A stretch of 64,000 nucleotides of DNA from Thalassomonas actiniarum (GCF_000948975.2 NZ_CP059736.1:310001-374000); one strand, 5' to 3'; shown: positions 23,672 to 33,225, counted from the stretch's first letter. Program-made: numbers and translations. Notes: generated by a model not told the origin, from the sequence alone.

Positions 23672-23877
23672 AGCTAGAATCCAAAATCACTTGTCCAGAA
23701 TGCGGATTTAGCAAAGTTGAGACCATGCCAACTAATGCTTGCCAGTGGTATTACGAATGTAAGGGGTGTAAAACACTGCTCAAGCCGCTTAAAGGTGATT
23801 GTTGCGTTTATTGCTCTTATGGCACGGTTAAATGCCCGCCTATTCAAGAAGGTGAAAGTTGCTGCAATAAGTCATAA
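23659..23877 (+). CDS. GDCCVxC-domain small protein of mer operons
   Basis: 72 aa with 12 Cys. The centre has GDCCVYCSYGTVKCPPIQ, the signature of the GDCCVxC family, which is found with mer genes. An N-terminal CPECG and CKGCK look like a metal knuckle, and the end is SCCNKS. It overlaps merC by 13 bases, so the two are coupled. A role as a cytosolic Hg(II) binder or carrier is inferred from the Cys content and location. GGGAG precedes the ATG. Confidence 0.85.
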   Translation: MQAVELESKITCPECGFSKVETMPTNACQWYYECKGCKTLLKPLKGDCCVYCSYGTVKCPPIQEGESCCNKS

Positions 23878-23934
23878 CCTGTCAATGTCGGTTTTTGCCC
23901 TTGAGTGCAATCTATGAGCCTAAAGGAGCCTAGG

Positions 23935-24243
23935 TTAACGCGCTTTCGGATCAATCGTTTTTGCCAATGCTGAAAAGGCTTTAATCTCGTCCAGGCCAAA
24001 TTTTGTATGGACCCTTTTCGTTGCCGCTTGCTGATAAGCCAGACTCACTCCTTTTCTGCGGGCTGTTTTAGGCCTTATCGGCCTGGGGGTGAAACCACCG
24101 CCACAATTGGGACAGACATTTTCGAGGATCTCTGCTACGCACTGCTGACAAAAAGTACACTCATAAGTACAAATCATGGCATCGTCGGCATCCGGCGGCA
24201 AATCTTTATCGCAGTATTCACAGTTAGGCCGGATTTCCAGCAT
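23935..24243 (-). CDS. DUF1272 family Cys-rich protein
   Basis: About 102 aa from the ATG at 24243 (GGAG upstream); the longer reading to 24333 is unlikely. It starts LEIRPNCEYCDKDLPP and continues with ICTYECTFCQQCV and VCPNCGGGF, which gives four Cys-pair knuckles for two zinc ions, typical of DUF1272. After PRPIRP comes an extra basic tail of about 40 residues (KTARRKGVSLAYQQ, KRVHTKFGLDE) that goes beyond the usual short family. The function is unknown. Confidence 0.85.
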   Translation of the reverse strand: MLEIRPNCEYCDKDLPPDADDAMICTYECTFCQQCVAEILENVCPNCGGGFTPRPIRPKTARRKGVSLAYQQAATKRVHTKFGLDEIKAFSALAKTIDPKAR

Positions 24244-24396
24244 TTGGCTTTCTCCTTTTTTATTGGTATTGCCCGAATTTATGTCAGATAAGAAACTGTT
24301 TATTGCTCTGTGGCTGAATATGGGAGTATTCAATCATATAAAAGCATTTATATATAACACAGGCTGGCGAAAAATGATGAAATACTCGCCACAAAA

Positions 24397-24969
24397 CTAG
24401 CCGCCAACAGTGCCAAGGGACTTTACCGTTTGCAGCCAGTGATTTCTTTGCTGGTCGTCGGCGAATATCATAGGGCCGAATAAGTTCACCTGGGCCTTGG
24501 CCACACCGCAAAATTGCAGGGTAAACCTGTCAAGCTGCTCTAATACCGGCAGTGCCTGCTCGGACAGAAAATATTCAGGGGCATCCATAGTAAAAATCAG
24601 CCTTGAGGTTTTTCCCTTTAACAGCTGTATCGGCTCAGGATCATCCCCTTCATATTTAAACGCAAAACCCGGCAGGAAAACCCGGTCAATCAAGCCTTTG
24701 AACTTAGCGGGTAAACCTCCCCACCAAACAGGTGATATCATCACGATATGATCCGCCGATAAAATAGCCTGTTGAAAATCAGCTAAACATTTTTCCAGCT
24801 GCTGCGCCTTATCATAACCGGTTTCCAAATTTTGATTAAAATCCATCTTCGCAAGGTCAAAGCGGTGAATATTGGCCTGCTCGCGGGCTTCAATCTCATA
24901 ACTGTCGGCCAGTGCCCGGCAAAAACTCACGGCTTTAGGATTAGCGTTTAATAATAAAATATTTTTCAT
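24397..24969 (-). CDS. Flavodoxin-fold NAD(P)H oxidoreductase
   Basis: 190 aa, the size of KefG/NQO-type quinone reductases (Flavodoxin_2). The N-terminal LLLNANPKAVSFCRALADSY binds the FMN phosphate. SADHIVMISPVWWGGLPAKFKGLIDRVFLPGFAF is the classic flavin-binding strand and loop. It probably reduces quinones or electrophiles. A MerR-family regulator (25043-25408) lies just upstream in the same direction and may control it. Confidence 0.88.
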   Translation of the reverse strand: MKNILLLNANPKAVSFCRALADSYEIEAREQANIHRFDLAKMDFNQNLETGYDKAQQLEKCLADFQQAILSADHIVMISPVWWGGLPAKFKGLIDRVFLPGFAFKYEGDDPEPIQLLKGKTSRLIFTMDAPEYFLSEQALPVLEQLDRFTLQFCGVAKAQVNLFGPMIFADDQQRNHWLQTVKSLGTVGG

Positions 24970-25042
24970 CTGCTCTTTCTCGTTACTTAGGATCAGGGTA
25001 AATAAACGAGCAAGAGTTTACCCTCTGCCCTTAAGGGCAGAG

Positions 25043-25408
25043 TCAAGTGTTATCGTCAGCAATAACCGGGCAGGAATCTATTGAGGCGATACATTTTTCA
25101 ACTTGGCGGATATTGCCCGCAATTGTCGTCAGTTGCACTTCAAGCTCAACTTTGACCCTTTTGAGGAAGTGATTGATGTGCTGCCAGTCAACTTCTCCCT
25201 GGCGGTAAACAATCACATTTTTAAGTCTGGCCAAGGTAACACCGAGCCTTTTCGCCTCAAAAATTAAACGGAGTACTTCAACATCGCTCGCTGCATATAC
25301 ACGATAGCGCCCGCGGCGTTTAGGCGCAGGGATCAGGCCTTTTTCTTCATACAGCCTGATGGCTTTAATGGATAATCCGGTATTCTTTGAAACTTCACCG
25401 ATAAACAT
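25043..25408 (-). CDS. MerR-family regulator
   Basis: 121 aa. MFIGEVSKNTGLSIKAIRLYEEKGLIPAPKRRGRYRVY is a standard MerR winged-helix N-terminus. The dimer coiled coil is RVKVELEVQLTTIAGNIRQVEKCIASI, and the end carries one CysPro (SCPVI). With only two Cys near the end it does not match a clear metal class; a redox or organic inducer is possible. It is likely to control the adjacent flavodoxin-fold reductase gene. AAGGA precedes the ATG. Confidence 0.87.
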   Translation of the reverse strand: MFIGEVSKNTGLSIKAIRLYEEKGLIPAPKRRGRYRVYAASDVEVLRLIFEAKRLGVTLARLKNVIVYRQGEVDWQHINHFLKRVKVELEVQLTTIAGNIRQVEKCIASIDSCPVIADDNT

Positions 25409-25475
25409 AATTTTCCTTGGAATAATAAAGCCTTAAACTTTTAGCAGGCAACTTTACAACTAGTTATCGGCAATA

Positions 25476-26450
25476 TCAGCCCGCCTGTTTAGCGGTTCTA
25501 TCTTCTTTATACTCGGGCCATTTTTTATTGATATAATCCAGCCACTGACGCTCCAGTTGATGATTATCTTTGTTAAAGTGCCCTAAAAACTTAGCATTAC
25601 ACTTTGCCTGATCATCCCGGCAGCCGTTTGTTACCAATTTCAGCGCTTCAAAATAGGAACTCTTGCCGTAGGTTTCCAATAAAAATAAAGTGGCCGCCCC
25701 GGCACGGGAGTAATTAGGGCGCTTGGGATCCATGGCATGGGCAAAGCCGGCATTTTCTTTTAAAGACTTCACCAGGCGATCTTTCCAGGTGAGCATCTGC
25801 CCGGCAACAACCGTGGCCAGGCCTTCTTCAATCCAATAAGGCGACATGCTTTTTTCTTGTTCCTGTGCCAGTTCATCGTCGCTTTTTAGCAGGCATTGTT
25901 CACTGTCAAACTCTCCCCGCAGGGCATAGGCATAAGAATGCGCCAGTTCATGTTTTACCAGCTCGCGCAGTACCACAAAGTCGTGAGAGCGCTTGTCCCA
26001 TTTATCCGGGTTGATCACCACCTGGTCGTTGGCGGTCAGCATAGACCCCACCACATACCAGGCTTTTTCCCAGTCAAGGTTGGTACCGGCAAGGCGTTCC
26101 CAATGGGCGCGGTCGGTTGCTACGTACAGGCGAAAGGCAGACTGGCGGTCCAGCTCAAAGAAGTTTTGTAATTCACTATCTAATGCTAAGGCCGAATCGG
26201 CAATTTCCGTTGCCAGCTGTTTATCTTGTGCATAGTGATAGATGGTAAAAGCGCCTTTACCCGCTTTTAATTCAATGGCCTGGAATTTGGGATCTTGCCA
26301 GCAATAGCTTGGTGTTTTAGCCATAACCGGCTCAGGAGCGGCTGCGTGTGTGTTTGCCAGTCCGTGAGCATGAGAAACATGAGTCATTAAACACAGGCCG
26401 ATTGTTGCCATCAGCGGGCTGGCCAAAAAAGTTTTTACAAATGCATTCAT
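25476..26450 (-). CDS. Exported gluzincin-type zinc metallopeptidase
   Basis: About 324 aa from the ATG at 26450. A TTG four codons earlier is possible, but GGA is better spaced for the ATG. Signal peptide (LASPLMATIGLCLMTHVSHA). Zinc motif HELAH (about 167-171, LVKHELAHSYAYAL), and YWIEEGLATVVAG about 35 residues later gives the third Glu ligand, as in peptidase MA / DUF1570-type proteins. RPNYSRAGAATLFLLETYG closes the fold. It is divergent from a membrane-bound regulator (26743), which may sense or control it. Confidence 0.82.
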   Translation of the reverse strand: MNAFVKTFLASPLMATIGLCLMTHVSHAHGLANTHAAAPEPVMAKTPSYCWQDPKFQAIELKAGKGAFTIYHYAQDKQLATEIADSALALDSELQNFFELDRQSAFRLYVATDRAHWERLAGTNLDWEKAWYVVGSMLTANDQVVINPDKWDKRSHDFVVLRELVKHELAHSYAYALRGEFDSEQCLLKSDDELAQEQEKSMSPYWIEEGLATVVAGQMLTWKDRLVKSLKENAGFAHAMDPKRPNYSRAGAATLFLLETYGKSSYFEALKLVTNGCRDDQAKCNAKFLGHFNKDNHQLERQWLDYINKKWPEYKEDRTAKQAG

Positions 26451-26742
26451 CAATATATCCAATTATTATTTTACGCAGCTATACGCAGCTCTTGGTAAGT
26501 AAAAGTTGTGCGATTAAAAGGCAGTGACTGGTTTTATCGCCGATACCAACTGATGCCAGGTTGTCATCGCTGCCAGGTCATTGCCGTTTCTGTTAAATAC
26601 CATATCAATTAGCATCGGATATCACTACGCTTTACATCCCGCTAATCAGTCGCTTCGTCGATAAATCAATGCAGCTTTTAGCGCTGATCAGTTATGATGA
26701 TGAAGCAAATGATCAAACAGCCAAGTCCACATAATAAAAACA

Positions 26743-28554
26743 ATGCGTTATCAATTTACCGATTTTGAATTTAACAGTACCAGTCTGGTATTGACAAAAA
26801 ATGGCGAAACAATCGATATTCGCCACAACGAAGCCAAAGTACTGGCCCTCTTGCTTGAACAAAAAGACAATGTTCTGAGCAAAGAAGAAATCTTATCCCG
26901 GGTCTGGCAAGATAAAGTGGTGTCGGAGCAGGCCGTTTTTCAAAACATCAGCCACTTAAGAAACCTTTTTGGCAATCAGGCTATTAAGACCTTCCCCAAA
27001 CGGGGTTATCAATGGCAGTTTGAAACGCAAATGCTTTTATCGGCTGTTAAGCCTGCTAATAGCCCTGACGAAACAGGGCAACAAGCCGTCCTTTCTGCAC
27101 CGGAGAAAAAGCGGGCTTATTGGCCGTATGCGGTGCTGGCAGGCATTGTTTTACTAATGGTTGCACTAATGAACTGGCAAAATGAGCCGGTATTGCCAAA
27201 GACTGAGCCGGTCATAAAAATGGCTTATATCCCGATCACCGACAACCGGGACAACAGCATCACCCTAAAGGATGATGACCATTTTGATTTCACACCATTA
27301 ACGCATCTGGATACGGCCTATTTTGAAGCCTCAGCCGAGCTTGAATACCCAAACCTGACAGATGAACACCCGTTTGTGTTAACCGGCCACAGCCGCATTT
27401 ACGACGGGCAGACACATCTGGATTTCTTATTAAAAGGCCCTTATGGCCAGTGGCAGGGACAAATCACTGCTTTGTCAAAAGATGAGGCAATAAAACAAAT
27501 GCAACAGCATTTACAGCAGCCTTTTATCTATGAATTGCTCAGCAGTGCCCAGGCCCCCGAGCTTAAGCAGGCTAATTTGCTGATTGCCCACCAGCAGGCG
27601 CCTGAGGATCTCATTGTTCTTGGCAATTTGATCACCACTTATATCGAAACCGGCGAACTTGAAAAAGCCATGGTGATGGCAGATAAGCTGGCCAGTATTG
27701 CTCTTAGCCAAAACTATGCCCAGCAAACCGGCAATGCTTACCTGCAGCAAAGCAGAATTTTAACCAGCAAGGAATTATTTGAGTTAAGCGCGCATAAGCT
27801 TGCTTTAGCAATTGAGCAGTTTGAGCACATCGGCGATTTAAAACGCCAGGCGGATGCCTGGCATGCACATTCCTGGCTTGACCATCAACAAGAGGATTAC
27901 CCTGCCATTAAATCCAATTTACTCAAGGCGGCAAAGCTGGCTTTTGATGCCGGGGATAAAGCACGGGAGCTGGATGCCCTAACCTACCTGTCGGTAATGG
28001 CCCATAAACATCACCAGGAAAACGACAAGTACCTGTACCTGCAACAGGCTGAAAATAAGATGAAAGCGTATCAGCTGCCGGTATATCATTTTGCCAAAGT
28101 ACCGTTTCATTACGCGATTTTCGCTAAAAAGCGAGCTGATAAAGAGCCGCATTTAAAACAAGTGCTCGAATTTACCGCGTTAACCCCGGATCACTGGGTG
28201 GCGCAGTCAAGCCGCGAGCAGCTGATGAAATATTATATCGACCAGAACCGCCTGAGCGAGGCCCGGGGTTTGGTTGACAGCCTGACAAGCGATAATGCCC
28301 ACCGCTCTTACCTGAAAACCCTGTTGGCACAAGCCCGGCAGCAAACCGCGCTGTTTGTCAGCCATGCCCAGCGTACCTTCGAGCAAGCTCACCTGGCAGG
28401 AGAGCGGTCGCTGAGTTTAGATGTCGCCCTGTTATTGTGCTCTACCCCCGACAGCCAGGTAAACTATGACTTTTATTCGCAATACATTAATGAAAATGCC
28501 CCGCTGTATTGGCGGCGTGCCAATAAAAACAAGTTACTTGCCCTTAAGTTATAA
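26743..28554 (+). CDS. CadC/ToxR-like membrane transcription regulator with TPR-like periplasmic domain
   Basis: 603 aa. Residues 1-95 are an OmpR/PhoB-type winged helix without a receiver domain (NEAKVLALLLEQKDNVLSKEEIL, SEQAVFQNISHLRNLFG, KTFPKRGYQW). A single membrane helix (127-145, WPYAVLAGIVLLMVALMNW) anchors it. The periplasmic part has a beta section and then alpha-alpha repeats like TPRs (EKAMVMADKLASIALSQN, KARELDALTYLSVMAHKH). It would bind DNA while attached to the inner membrane and respond to an outside signal. It is divergent from the metallopeptidase gene. Confidence 0.88.
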   Translation: MRYQFTDFEFNSTSLVLTKNGETIDIRHNEAKVLALLLEQKDNVLSKEEILSRVWQDKVVSEQAVFQNISHLRNLFGNQAIKTFPKRGYQWQFETQMLLSAVKPANSPDETGQQAVLSAPEKKRAYWPYAVLAGIVLLMVALMNWQNEPVLPKTEPVIKMAYIPITDNRDNSITLKDDDHFDFTPLTHLDTAYFEASAELEYPNLTDEHPFVLTGHSRIYDGQTHLDFLLKGPYGQWQGQITALSKDEAIKQMQQHLQQPFIYELLSSAQAPELKQANLLIAHQQAPEDLIVLGNLITTYIETGELEKAMVMADKLASIALSQNYAQQTGNAYLQQSRILTSKELFELSAHKLALAIEQFEHIGDLKRQADAWHAHSWLDHQQEDYPAIKSNLLKAAKLAFDAGDKARELDALTYLSVMAHKHHQENDKYLYLQQAENKMKAYQLPVYHFAKVPFHYAIFAKKRADKEPHLKQVLEFTALTPDHWVAQSSREQLMKYYIDQNRLSEARGLVDSLTSDNAHRSYLKTLLAQARQQTALFVSHAQRTFEQAHLAGERSLSLDVALLLCSTPDSQVNYDFYSQYINENAPLYWRRANKNKLLALKL

Positions 28555-28578
28555 GGAGCATAAGGTGTAGTTGGCAAC

Positions 28579-28605
28579 AAAAAGGCAGGATCCCCCTGCC
28601 TTTTT
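28579..28605. terminator. Bidirectional intrinsic terminator
   Basis: AAAAAGGCAGG-loop-CCTGCCTTTTT between converging genes (ends at 28554 and 28628). It gives a T-run in either direction. Confidence 0.88.
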
Positions 28606-28627
28606 GCTGCACTTGATCCCTGCAGTG

Positions 28628-30274
28628 TTAACCCTGTTTAAGGGTTAACCAGTTTAACTTCCAGTTATTATCAAGGGATTTTACCGTGACCGTGTTTTTA
28701 CCTTTTTTAAGATAAACCGCTTTCCCCTGTTGGGTTTGCCACTCATGATAGCCACCGGTTTTCACCACCTGGTTTACCCCGGCTTTTTCATCATTGGCAT
28801 AGAGCTCGAAACCTTTGGTATCACGCGGTGAAGCAACACGATATTCGAGTTGATAAAGCCCGGCTTTTGCCACTTCAACCTGATATTTAAGGCTGGCATT
28901 ATCTGAAATGCCGCCAACCCCGGTGAAGTTATAGCCGCCGTCAATATCTGAAGTCTGTGTGAGCTCGCTGCCGCTGTAATCTGATGCCCATTGCGCCTCA
29001 ACCCTGCCGGGCACATTGACCCAGCCAGCCTTGGTAGAAACCGGCTCGCTATAATGGCCTTGCTTATGGTATCTCACCGCTACTACCGTATAGTCGTATT
29101 TATAGGGACTGACATTACTGTCGGTATAGCTGGTTTGCGTTAAGTTACTTGCCAGTAATTTAAACATGCCGCCGGCAATTTCATTGCGGTAAACCCGGTA
29201 ACTCTCGACATCGCTTTCTTTGCTTTTATCCCAGCTGATGGTCACAGCATCGCCGGTTTGCTGCAATGTGACATTGGTTAAGGCTTGCGGGAATTTGGGT
29301 TGTATATCGCGGCGTTTTTGCTCCTGCTCCTGGGCAAAGGTCAGCCTGGCCAAGAATCGCTTGCTGGCTTTTGACAGTTTTGGCGCCTTGCCGTCAAGGG
29401 CCAGGCGGAAACCGTCCACCCCGCCGGCAAAGTCTTCAGGGAAACTATTACGCTGCACCAATGGCCAGTGACTCCAATGCCAGCTGCTGCCGCGGATAGC
29501 ACGGCTTTCACAGCTGCCTTCGAGGTTGGCAGAGCCATCGCTGCTTGCCTTGGAATAATCCCCGCTATAACAATCTGCCAGCATTTCGCGGATATTGCTC
29601 ACCATATCGTGCAAGCCGAAAGGGTTGGCTTTATACATACCAACGATACTGGCATAACCTGAATGATCGGCACAATCGGCAATTTCCCCGGTCCAGTTGT
29701 AATAACTGGTGTTGCTGTCGCGCTGTAAAATATTTTCACCGCTGAGATCGCCGGTATTTTCATAGTCGCATACCAGGGTATTATCGCTGTCATCGCCAAA
29801 ATAATAATTGGTTTTTGTTCCTGCCCTGGCGGCATATTCCCACTCGGCTTCCGAAGGCAAACGGTAGGGTTTGCCGGTTTCCTTTGCCAGCCATTTCACA
29901 TAGGCGTTGGCGTCCTGCCAGGTAATACAGACCACGGGCTGGTATTCACTGGTATTTAAGGCATTGGTTTCCCAGTTACCTTTAGAGCCGGGTCTGAACC
30001 AGCCGTTTAACTCGTGCCGGCACTCCTGGGATGCCGGGTAGCTGGTGGCGCGGATAAACTGACGAAACTCGTTCACTGTGACTTCATATTTGCCCATGCT
30101 AAATTCTGGCATATCGACCTTATGTAGAGGTTGGGCGTTGTTATAATCCATAGAGCCCATCTCGAAACTTCCCGCAGGAATGGTGACCATCACAGGTTCT
30201 ATCGGTCCGCCGGCATAAAGCGCATAGCTGTTTGCAGATAAACACAGGGCAATAAATAGTTTGTTTACTTTCAT
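28628..30274 (-). CDS. Exported SUMF1/FGE-like protein with Fn3 and carbohydrate-binding domains
   Basis: About 548 aa from the ATG at 30274 (GGAAG seven bases upstream). Signal peptide, then a formylglycine-generating-enzyme-like domain (VTIPAGSFEMGS, MGKYEVTVNEFRQFI, PYRLPSEAEWEYAARAG, VSNIREMLAD, FRLAL; about 30-300). The end of that domain has no Cys pair (GSSWHWSHWPLVQR), so it cannot make formylglycine as the true enzymes do. An Fn3 domain (about 330-415) and a CBM6/35-like beta-sandwich (about 430-548) follow. It is probably a secreted glycan-binding protein. Confidence 0.85.
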   Translation of the reverse strand: MKVNKLFIALCLSANSYALYAGGPIEPVMVTIPAGSFEMGSMDYNNAQPLHKVDMPEFSMGKYEVTVNEFRQFIRATSYPASQECRHELNGWFRPGSKGNWETNALNTSEYQPVVCITWQDANAYVKWLAKETGKPYRLPSEAEWEYAARAGTKTNYYFGDDSDNTLVCDYENTGDLSGENILQRDSNTSYYNWTGEIADCADHSGYASIVGMYKANPFGLHDMVSNIREMLADCYSGDYSKASSDGSANLEGSCESRAIRGSSWHWSHWPLVQRNSFPEDFAGGVDGFRLALDGKAPKLSKASKRFLARLTFAQEQEQKRRDIQPKFPQALTNVTLQQTGDAVTISWDKSKESDVESYRVYRNEIAGGMFKLLASNLTQTSYTDSNVSPYKYDYTVVAVRYHKQGHYSEPVSTKAGWVNVPGRVEAQWASDYSGSELTQTSDIDGGYNFTGVGGISDNASLKYQVEVAKAGLYQLEYRVASPRDTKGFELYANDEKAGVNQVVKTGGYHEWQTQQGKAVYLKKGKNTVTVKSLDNNWKLNWLTLKQG

Positions 30275-30527
30275 TTGAGCTTCCTTTTGTAAAGAGAGCC
30301 CAAGCATGAAAAAGCCGGGGTGGAAAATCCTATAAAAAAGCTAGATATTGCTTAAAATAGAAAAATTATAGATTTATAAGGTTTAACAACCGCTAAGTAA
30401 AATTATATAACCAACTGTTTTAACTTGTTTTTAAAGGCAGAGATGAAAATTAGGGAGCAGAGACGGAAAAATGTGATTGCAGCAGCCCGCAAAGTCAAAA
30501 TGCGGTTAATTTAACCTGTCTCCCGGT

Positions 30528-32420
30528 CTACCAGGACCATAAACTTAAGCCGATATAATTAAAATACCAGCCATAAACCGTCAGCATCACCAGGGCGGAT
30601 ACAGAAATCAGGGAAAAATATCTGGCGCCAGCATGGGGCTCAAGCCGCCACATTTTTACAAGCTGCAATAACCCCAACAGGGAACAAATGGCAAACACCA
30701 GAGTAAAGGTACAGATAAACAGTGTTTGCCAGTTCAGCTGTCCGGCTTCTTCGGGAGACAAGCAAAATAAGGCTATCATCACGATAGCCAAAGATACGCT
30801 TGCCAAGGCCGGATATAAGCGCAGGCTGAGCCGCCCTTTTCCGGGCAGCTTACCCGAAATACTGTTTATCAACCAAACGGGAAGATATAGCAGGGTAAGC
30901 AGCACAGCAACCAAGGCCGATGCCAGCATAATTGGCATACCCCAGGCAGCAAAGGCGCTTGACTTGACATAATATTGCCCGTCAAACTCGAACACCTTGC
31001 CGTCAACCGATTCTTTGATAAAAATCCCGCTGGCATGGCTGTTGCCCGGCAAACGAAATTGTTGCTGCCCCACATGCAGCAACCTTTGCCCTTCGCCGAT
31101 AACAGGTATCAGATCTATTTCGCTGTCGCGTGCTTCAATGATAATGGTATCCAAGGGATAACTGAGGCCGGAGAAGATTTCATTGCGGTTATTCACCATG
31201 CGGTAGTAGCCGCCGATCTCAGCATCAATACCCCCAACTTGTATCTGCCTGTCGGGAGGGTGATCTTTTGCCAGGTAGCGGGTGATGAGTGTCAGCAGGG
31301 TATGAATATGTACAGAGTCCGAGTTGACGACCAGAGCGTAACCCTGACCGATTGCCGGTGAATAACCATATGCGGCTAAAAAGCCGGCGATGGCGCCGCC
31401 GTGTCCTAACCAGAGCCGTCGGCTCTGGCTGCTGGAATAAAGCCCCAGGCCATAACCGTAATTAAGACCCGCCCGGGCTGCTAAAGTTGTACCCGGTTGT
31501 TCCATTTGCAGGATATCGGCGCTGCTGATATCTGCCAGAAGGTGCTGCCGGTTACGCGTTAACAGCAAATGGCCGAACAAGGCCAGCTCATATGCCCGGG
31601 TCTGTATGTTGCCGGCAGAGCGCAGATAAATGTCCCGGTAAGGCACGGCTTTTCCGCCGCTATACCCTTGGCTTAATTGCTGCTGTGGCCCGGATGACGG
31701 CCCCATAGTGGAGTGCTGCATCGCCAGCGGCTGTAAAATATGTTGCCTGATATAGTGCTCAAAACTCTGGCCGGAAAATTTTTCAATGATATAACCCAGT
31801 ACGCCATAACCCGGGTTGGAATAGGCATGCCGTGTACCGGGTTGCCAGCGTACTCTTAAAGCGCCCGCATCCCGGTTGACGGCATCGAGCAGGCTGAGCC
31901 CGGGATCGGAAGTATTATAGATATTGCGAAAGTGCATATCGTCCAGCCCGGCGCTATGTTCCAGCAGATGCACCAGTTTAACCGGATGTGTTGCCTGCCA
32001 GGGATTATTTATTTTTACCTCCGGCGCCAGCTCAGCAAGCTTGTCCTGCAAAGTCAGCCGTCCTTGCCCGGCCAGCTGCATAATGGCCAGGGCGATAAAG
32101 GTTTTAGTGGTTGAGCCGCCCCGAAACAGGGTATCTTGTTCTACCGGCAACGCCTTATCTATATCCCGTGTTCCCAGGGCCTGCTGCCAATAAACCCCTT
32201 GTTCATCAAACAAGGCTATTTGCAGTCCGGGAATTTTTTCCAGGGCCAGCAAAAGTTCCAGTCGCTGTTTTAGCTGAGGCAAAGAGTGCGGGATTGAATG
32301 GGCGGAAGTGTGAAACGAATGGGCTGAGGTTTGCAGAGTTTGTGCTTGTCCGCTTTGCAGTCCACGGGCAGTAAGGCAAAGTAAAAAAATCCCCGTTATT
32401 AGCCCAAAAAGCCGTTTCAT
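30528..32420 (-). CDS. Serine hydrolase (class C beta-lactamase fold) with C-terminal membrane domain
   Basis: About 630 aa from the ATG at 32420 (GGGAG six bases upstream). Signal peptide, then a beta-lactamase/D-Ala carboxypeptidase-like domain. The SxxK motif is STTK (RGGSTTKTFIAL), the Tyr motif YSNPGYGVLGY, and HGG replaces the KTG box (WLGHGGAIAG). After about residue 480 come four to five membrane helices (MLASALVAVLLTLLYLPVWL to the end). This Beta-lactamase plus membrane-tail layout occurs in many secreted esterase/peptidase-like proteins. Nothing indicates antibiotic hydrolysis. Confidence 0.88.
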   Translation of the reverse strand: MKRLFGLITGIFLLCLTARGLQSGQAQTLQTSAHSFHTSAHSIPHSLPQLKQRLELLLALEKIPGLQIALFDEQGVYWQQALGTRDIDKALPVEQDTLFRGGSTTKTFIALAIMQLAGQGRLTLQDKLAELAPEVKINNPWQATHPVKLVHLLEHSAGLDDMHFRNIYNTSDPGLSLLDAVNRDAGALRVRWQPGTRHAYSNPGYGVLGYIIEKFSGQSFEHYIRQHILQPLAMQHSTMGPSSGPQQQLSQGYSGGKAVPYRDIYLRSAGNIQTRAYELALFGHLLLTRNRQHLLADISSADILQMEQPGTTLAARAGLNYGYGLGLYSSSQSRRLWLGHGGAIAGFLAAYGYSPAIGQGYALVVNSDSVHIHTLLTLITRYLAKDHPPDRQIQVGGIDAEIGGYYRMVNNRNEIFSGLSYPLDTIIIEARDSEIDLIPVIGEGQRLLHVGQQQFRLPGNSHASGIFIKESVDGKVFEFDGQYYVKSSAFAAWGMPIMLASALVAVLLTLLYLPVWLINSISGKLPGKGRLSLRLYPALASVSLAIVMIALFCLSPEEAGQLNWQTLFICTFTLVFAICSLLGLLQLVKMWRLEPHAGARYFSLISVSALVMLTVYGWYFNYIGLSLWSW

Positions 32421-32482
32421 TAAAACTCCCATGGAGAACATTAGCTGATACACAACCCGCCAGTGATGCGCCGATAAAACAC

Positions 32483-32506
32483 AAAACGGGCCGCAGCCCG
32501 CTTTTT
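32483..32506. terminator. Short bidirectional terminator-like hairpin
   Basis: CGGGC-CGCA-GCCCG flanked by A-rich (left) and CTTTTT (right) stretches. It lies between the ends and starts of two minus-strand genes and can end the SRPBCC transcript. Confidence 0.6.
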
Positions 32507-32575
32507 ACAACAAGGTCAGCCCGGCTGAATCTTTACGGGCAGGCATAGTTGGCTGCCCGAAAAAATCAGTCAGTG

Positions 32576-33112
32576 CTACTGACTCTCCTGAATTTCTTTC
32601 AGGTTGTCCAGGCCGGTTTGCAGATCGTCACCGATAATTTTTTCAAAATCCATAAACAAAAACATCAGGTTCATGGGGTAATCCATATGGCCGCTAAAGC
32701 CCCATTTGACCTTGGTTTGGTTACCGGAAACATCTTCGGTGATCATATAGGCGGGCTCGGTTGCCTCAAAGGGTTTAAGGAACCTTAATTCAAAGTCGAT
32801 GCGGTGACCGTCTTGTATGGCGACGATTTCCTGCTCTCCCGTGCCCACTTCCTCGTGTTGAGAGTCCCAGGCGGAAACAAAACCGACTTCCCCGTCAATG
32901 CCCCGATAGCTCTTGGTCATATTGGGGTCGATATTGGCCCACTTGCTAAACTCATTTTGGTTCTTCAGGAAACGAATATAGTTAAACACCTGATCCTTAG
33001 GTTTATTAATCACCACTTCCCTTTCAACGTCGTAACTGGTTTTCACAAATATCGCCATGACCAGAGGAATGGCAATGATAGTGACTATTACTAACGCGAT
33101 TTTTTTTAACAT
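32576..33112 (-). CDS. SRPBCC (START-like) family protein with N-terminal membrane anchor
   Basis: 178 aa. An N-terminal hydrophobic helix (IALVIVTIIAIPLVMAIFV) anchors it. The remaining 150 residues have the helix-grip fold of polyketide-cyclase/SRPBCC proteins (VEREVVINKPKDQVFNYIRFLKNQNEFSKWA; GTGEQEIVAIQDG; TKVKWGFSGHMDYPMNLMFLFMDFEKIIGDDL). Such proteins bind hydrophobic ligands. There is no operon partner, and the ligand is unknown. Confidence 0.87.
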   Translation of the reverse strand: MLKKIALVIVTIIAIPLVMAIFVKTSYDVEREVVINKPKDQVFNYIRFLKNQNEFSKWANIDPNMTKSYRGIDGEVGFVSAWDSQHEEVGTGEQEIVAIQDGHRIDFELRFLKPFEATEPAYMITEDVSGNQTKVKWGFSGHMDYPMNLMFLFMDFEKIIGDDLQTGLDNLKEIQESQ

Positions 33113-33225
33113 AAGAAATTCAACCTGTTATTGTTTTGCTCTAGTGTGGCCTAATAAGATTAAATTTTCAATTGCCAGGTTTGCAACATATCCCCGATAG
33201 TGACACTGCCCGTAAAGCAGTTAAT

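Noticed and set aside
30528-32420. Antibiotic beta-lactamase
   Set aside because: SxxK and YxN are present, but the long membrane tail and HGG box fit the broad serine hydrolase family; nothing supports drug resistance.
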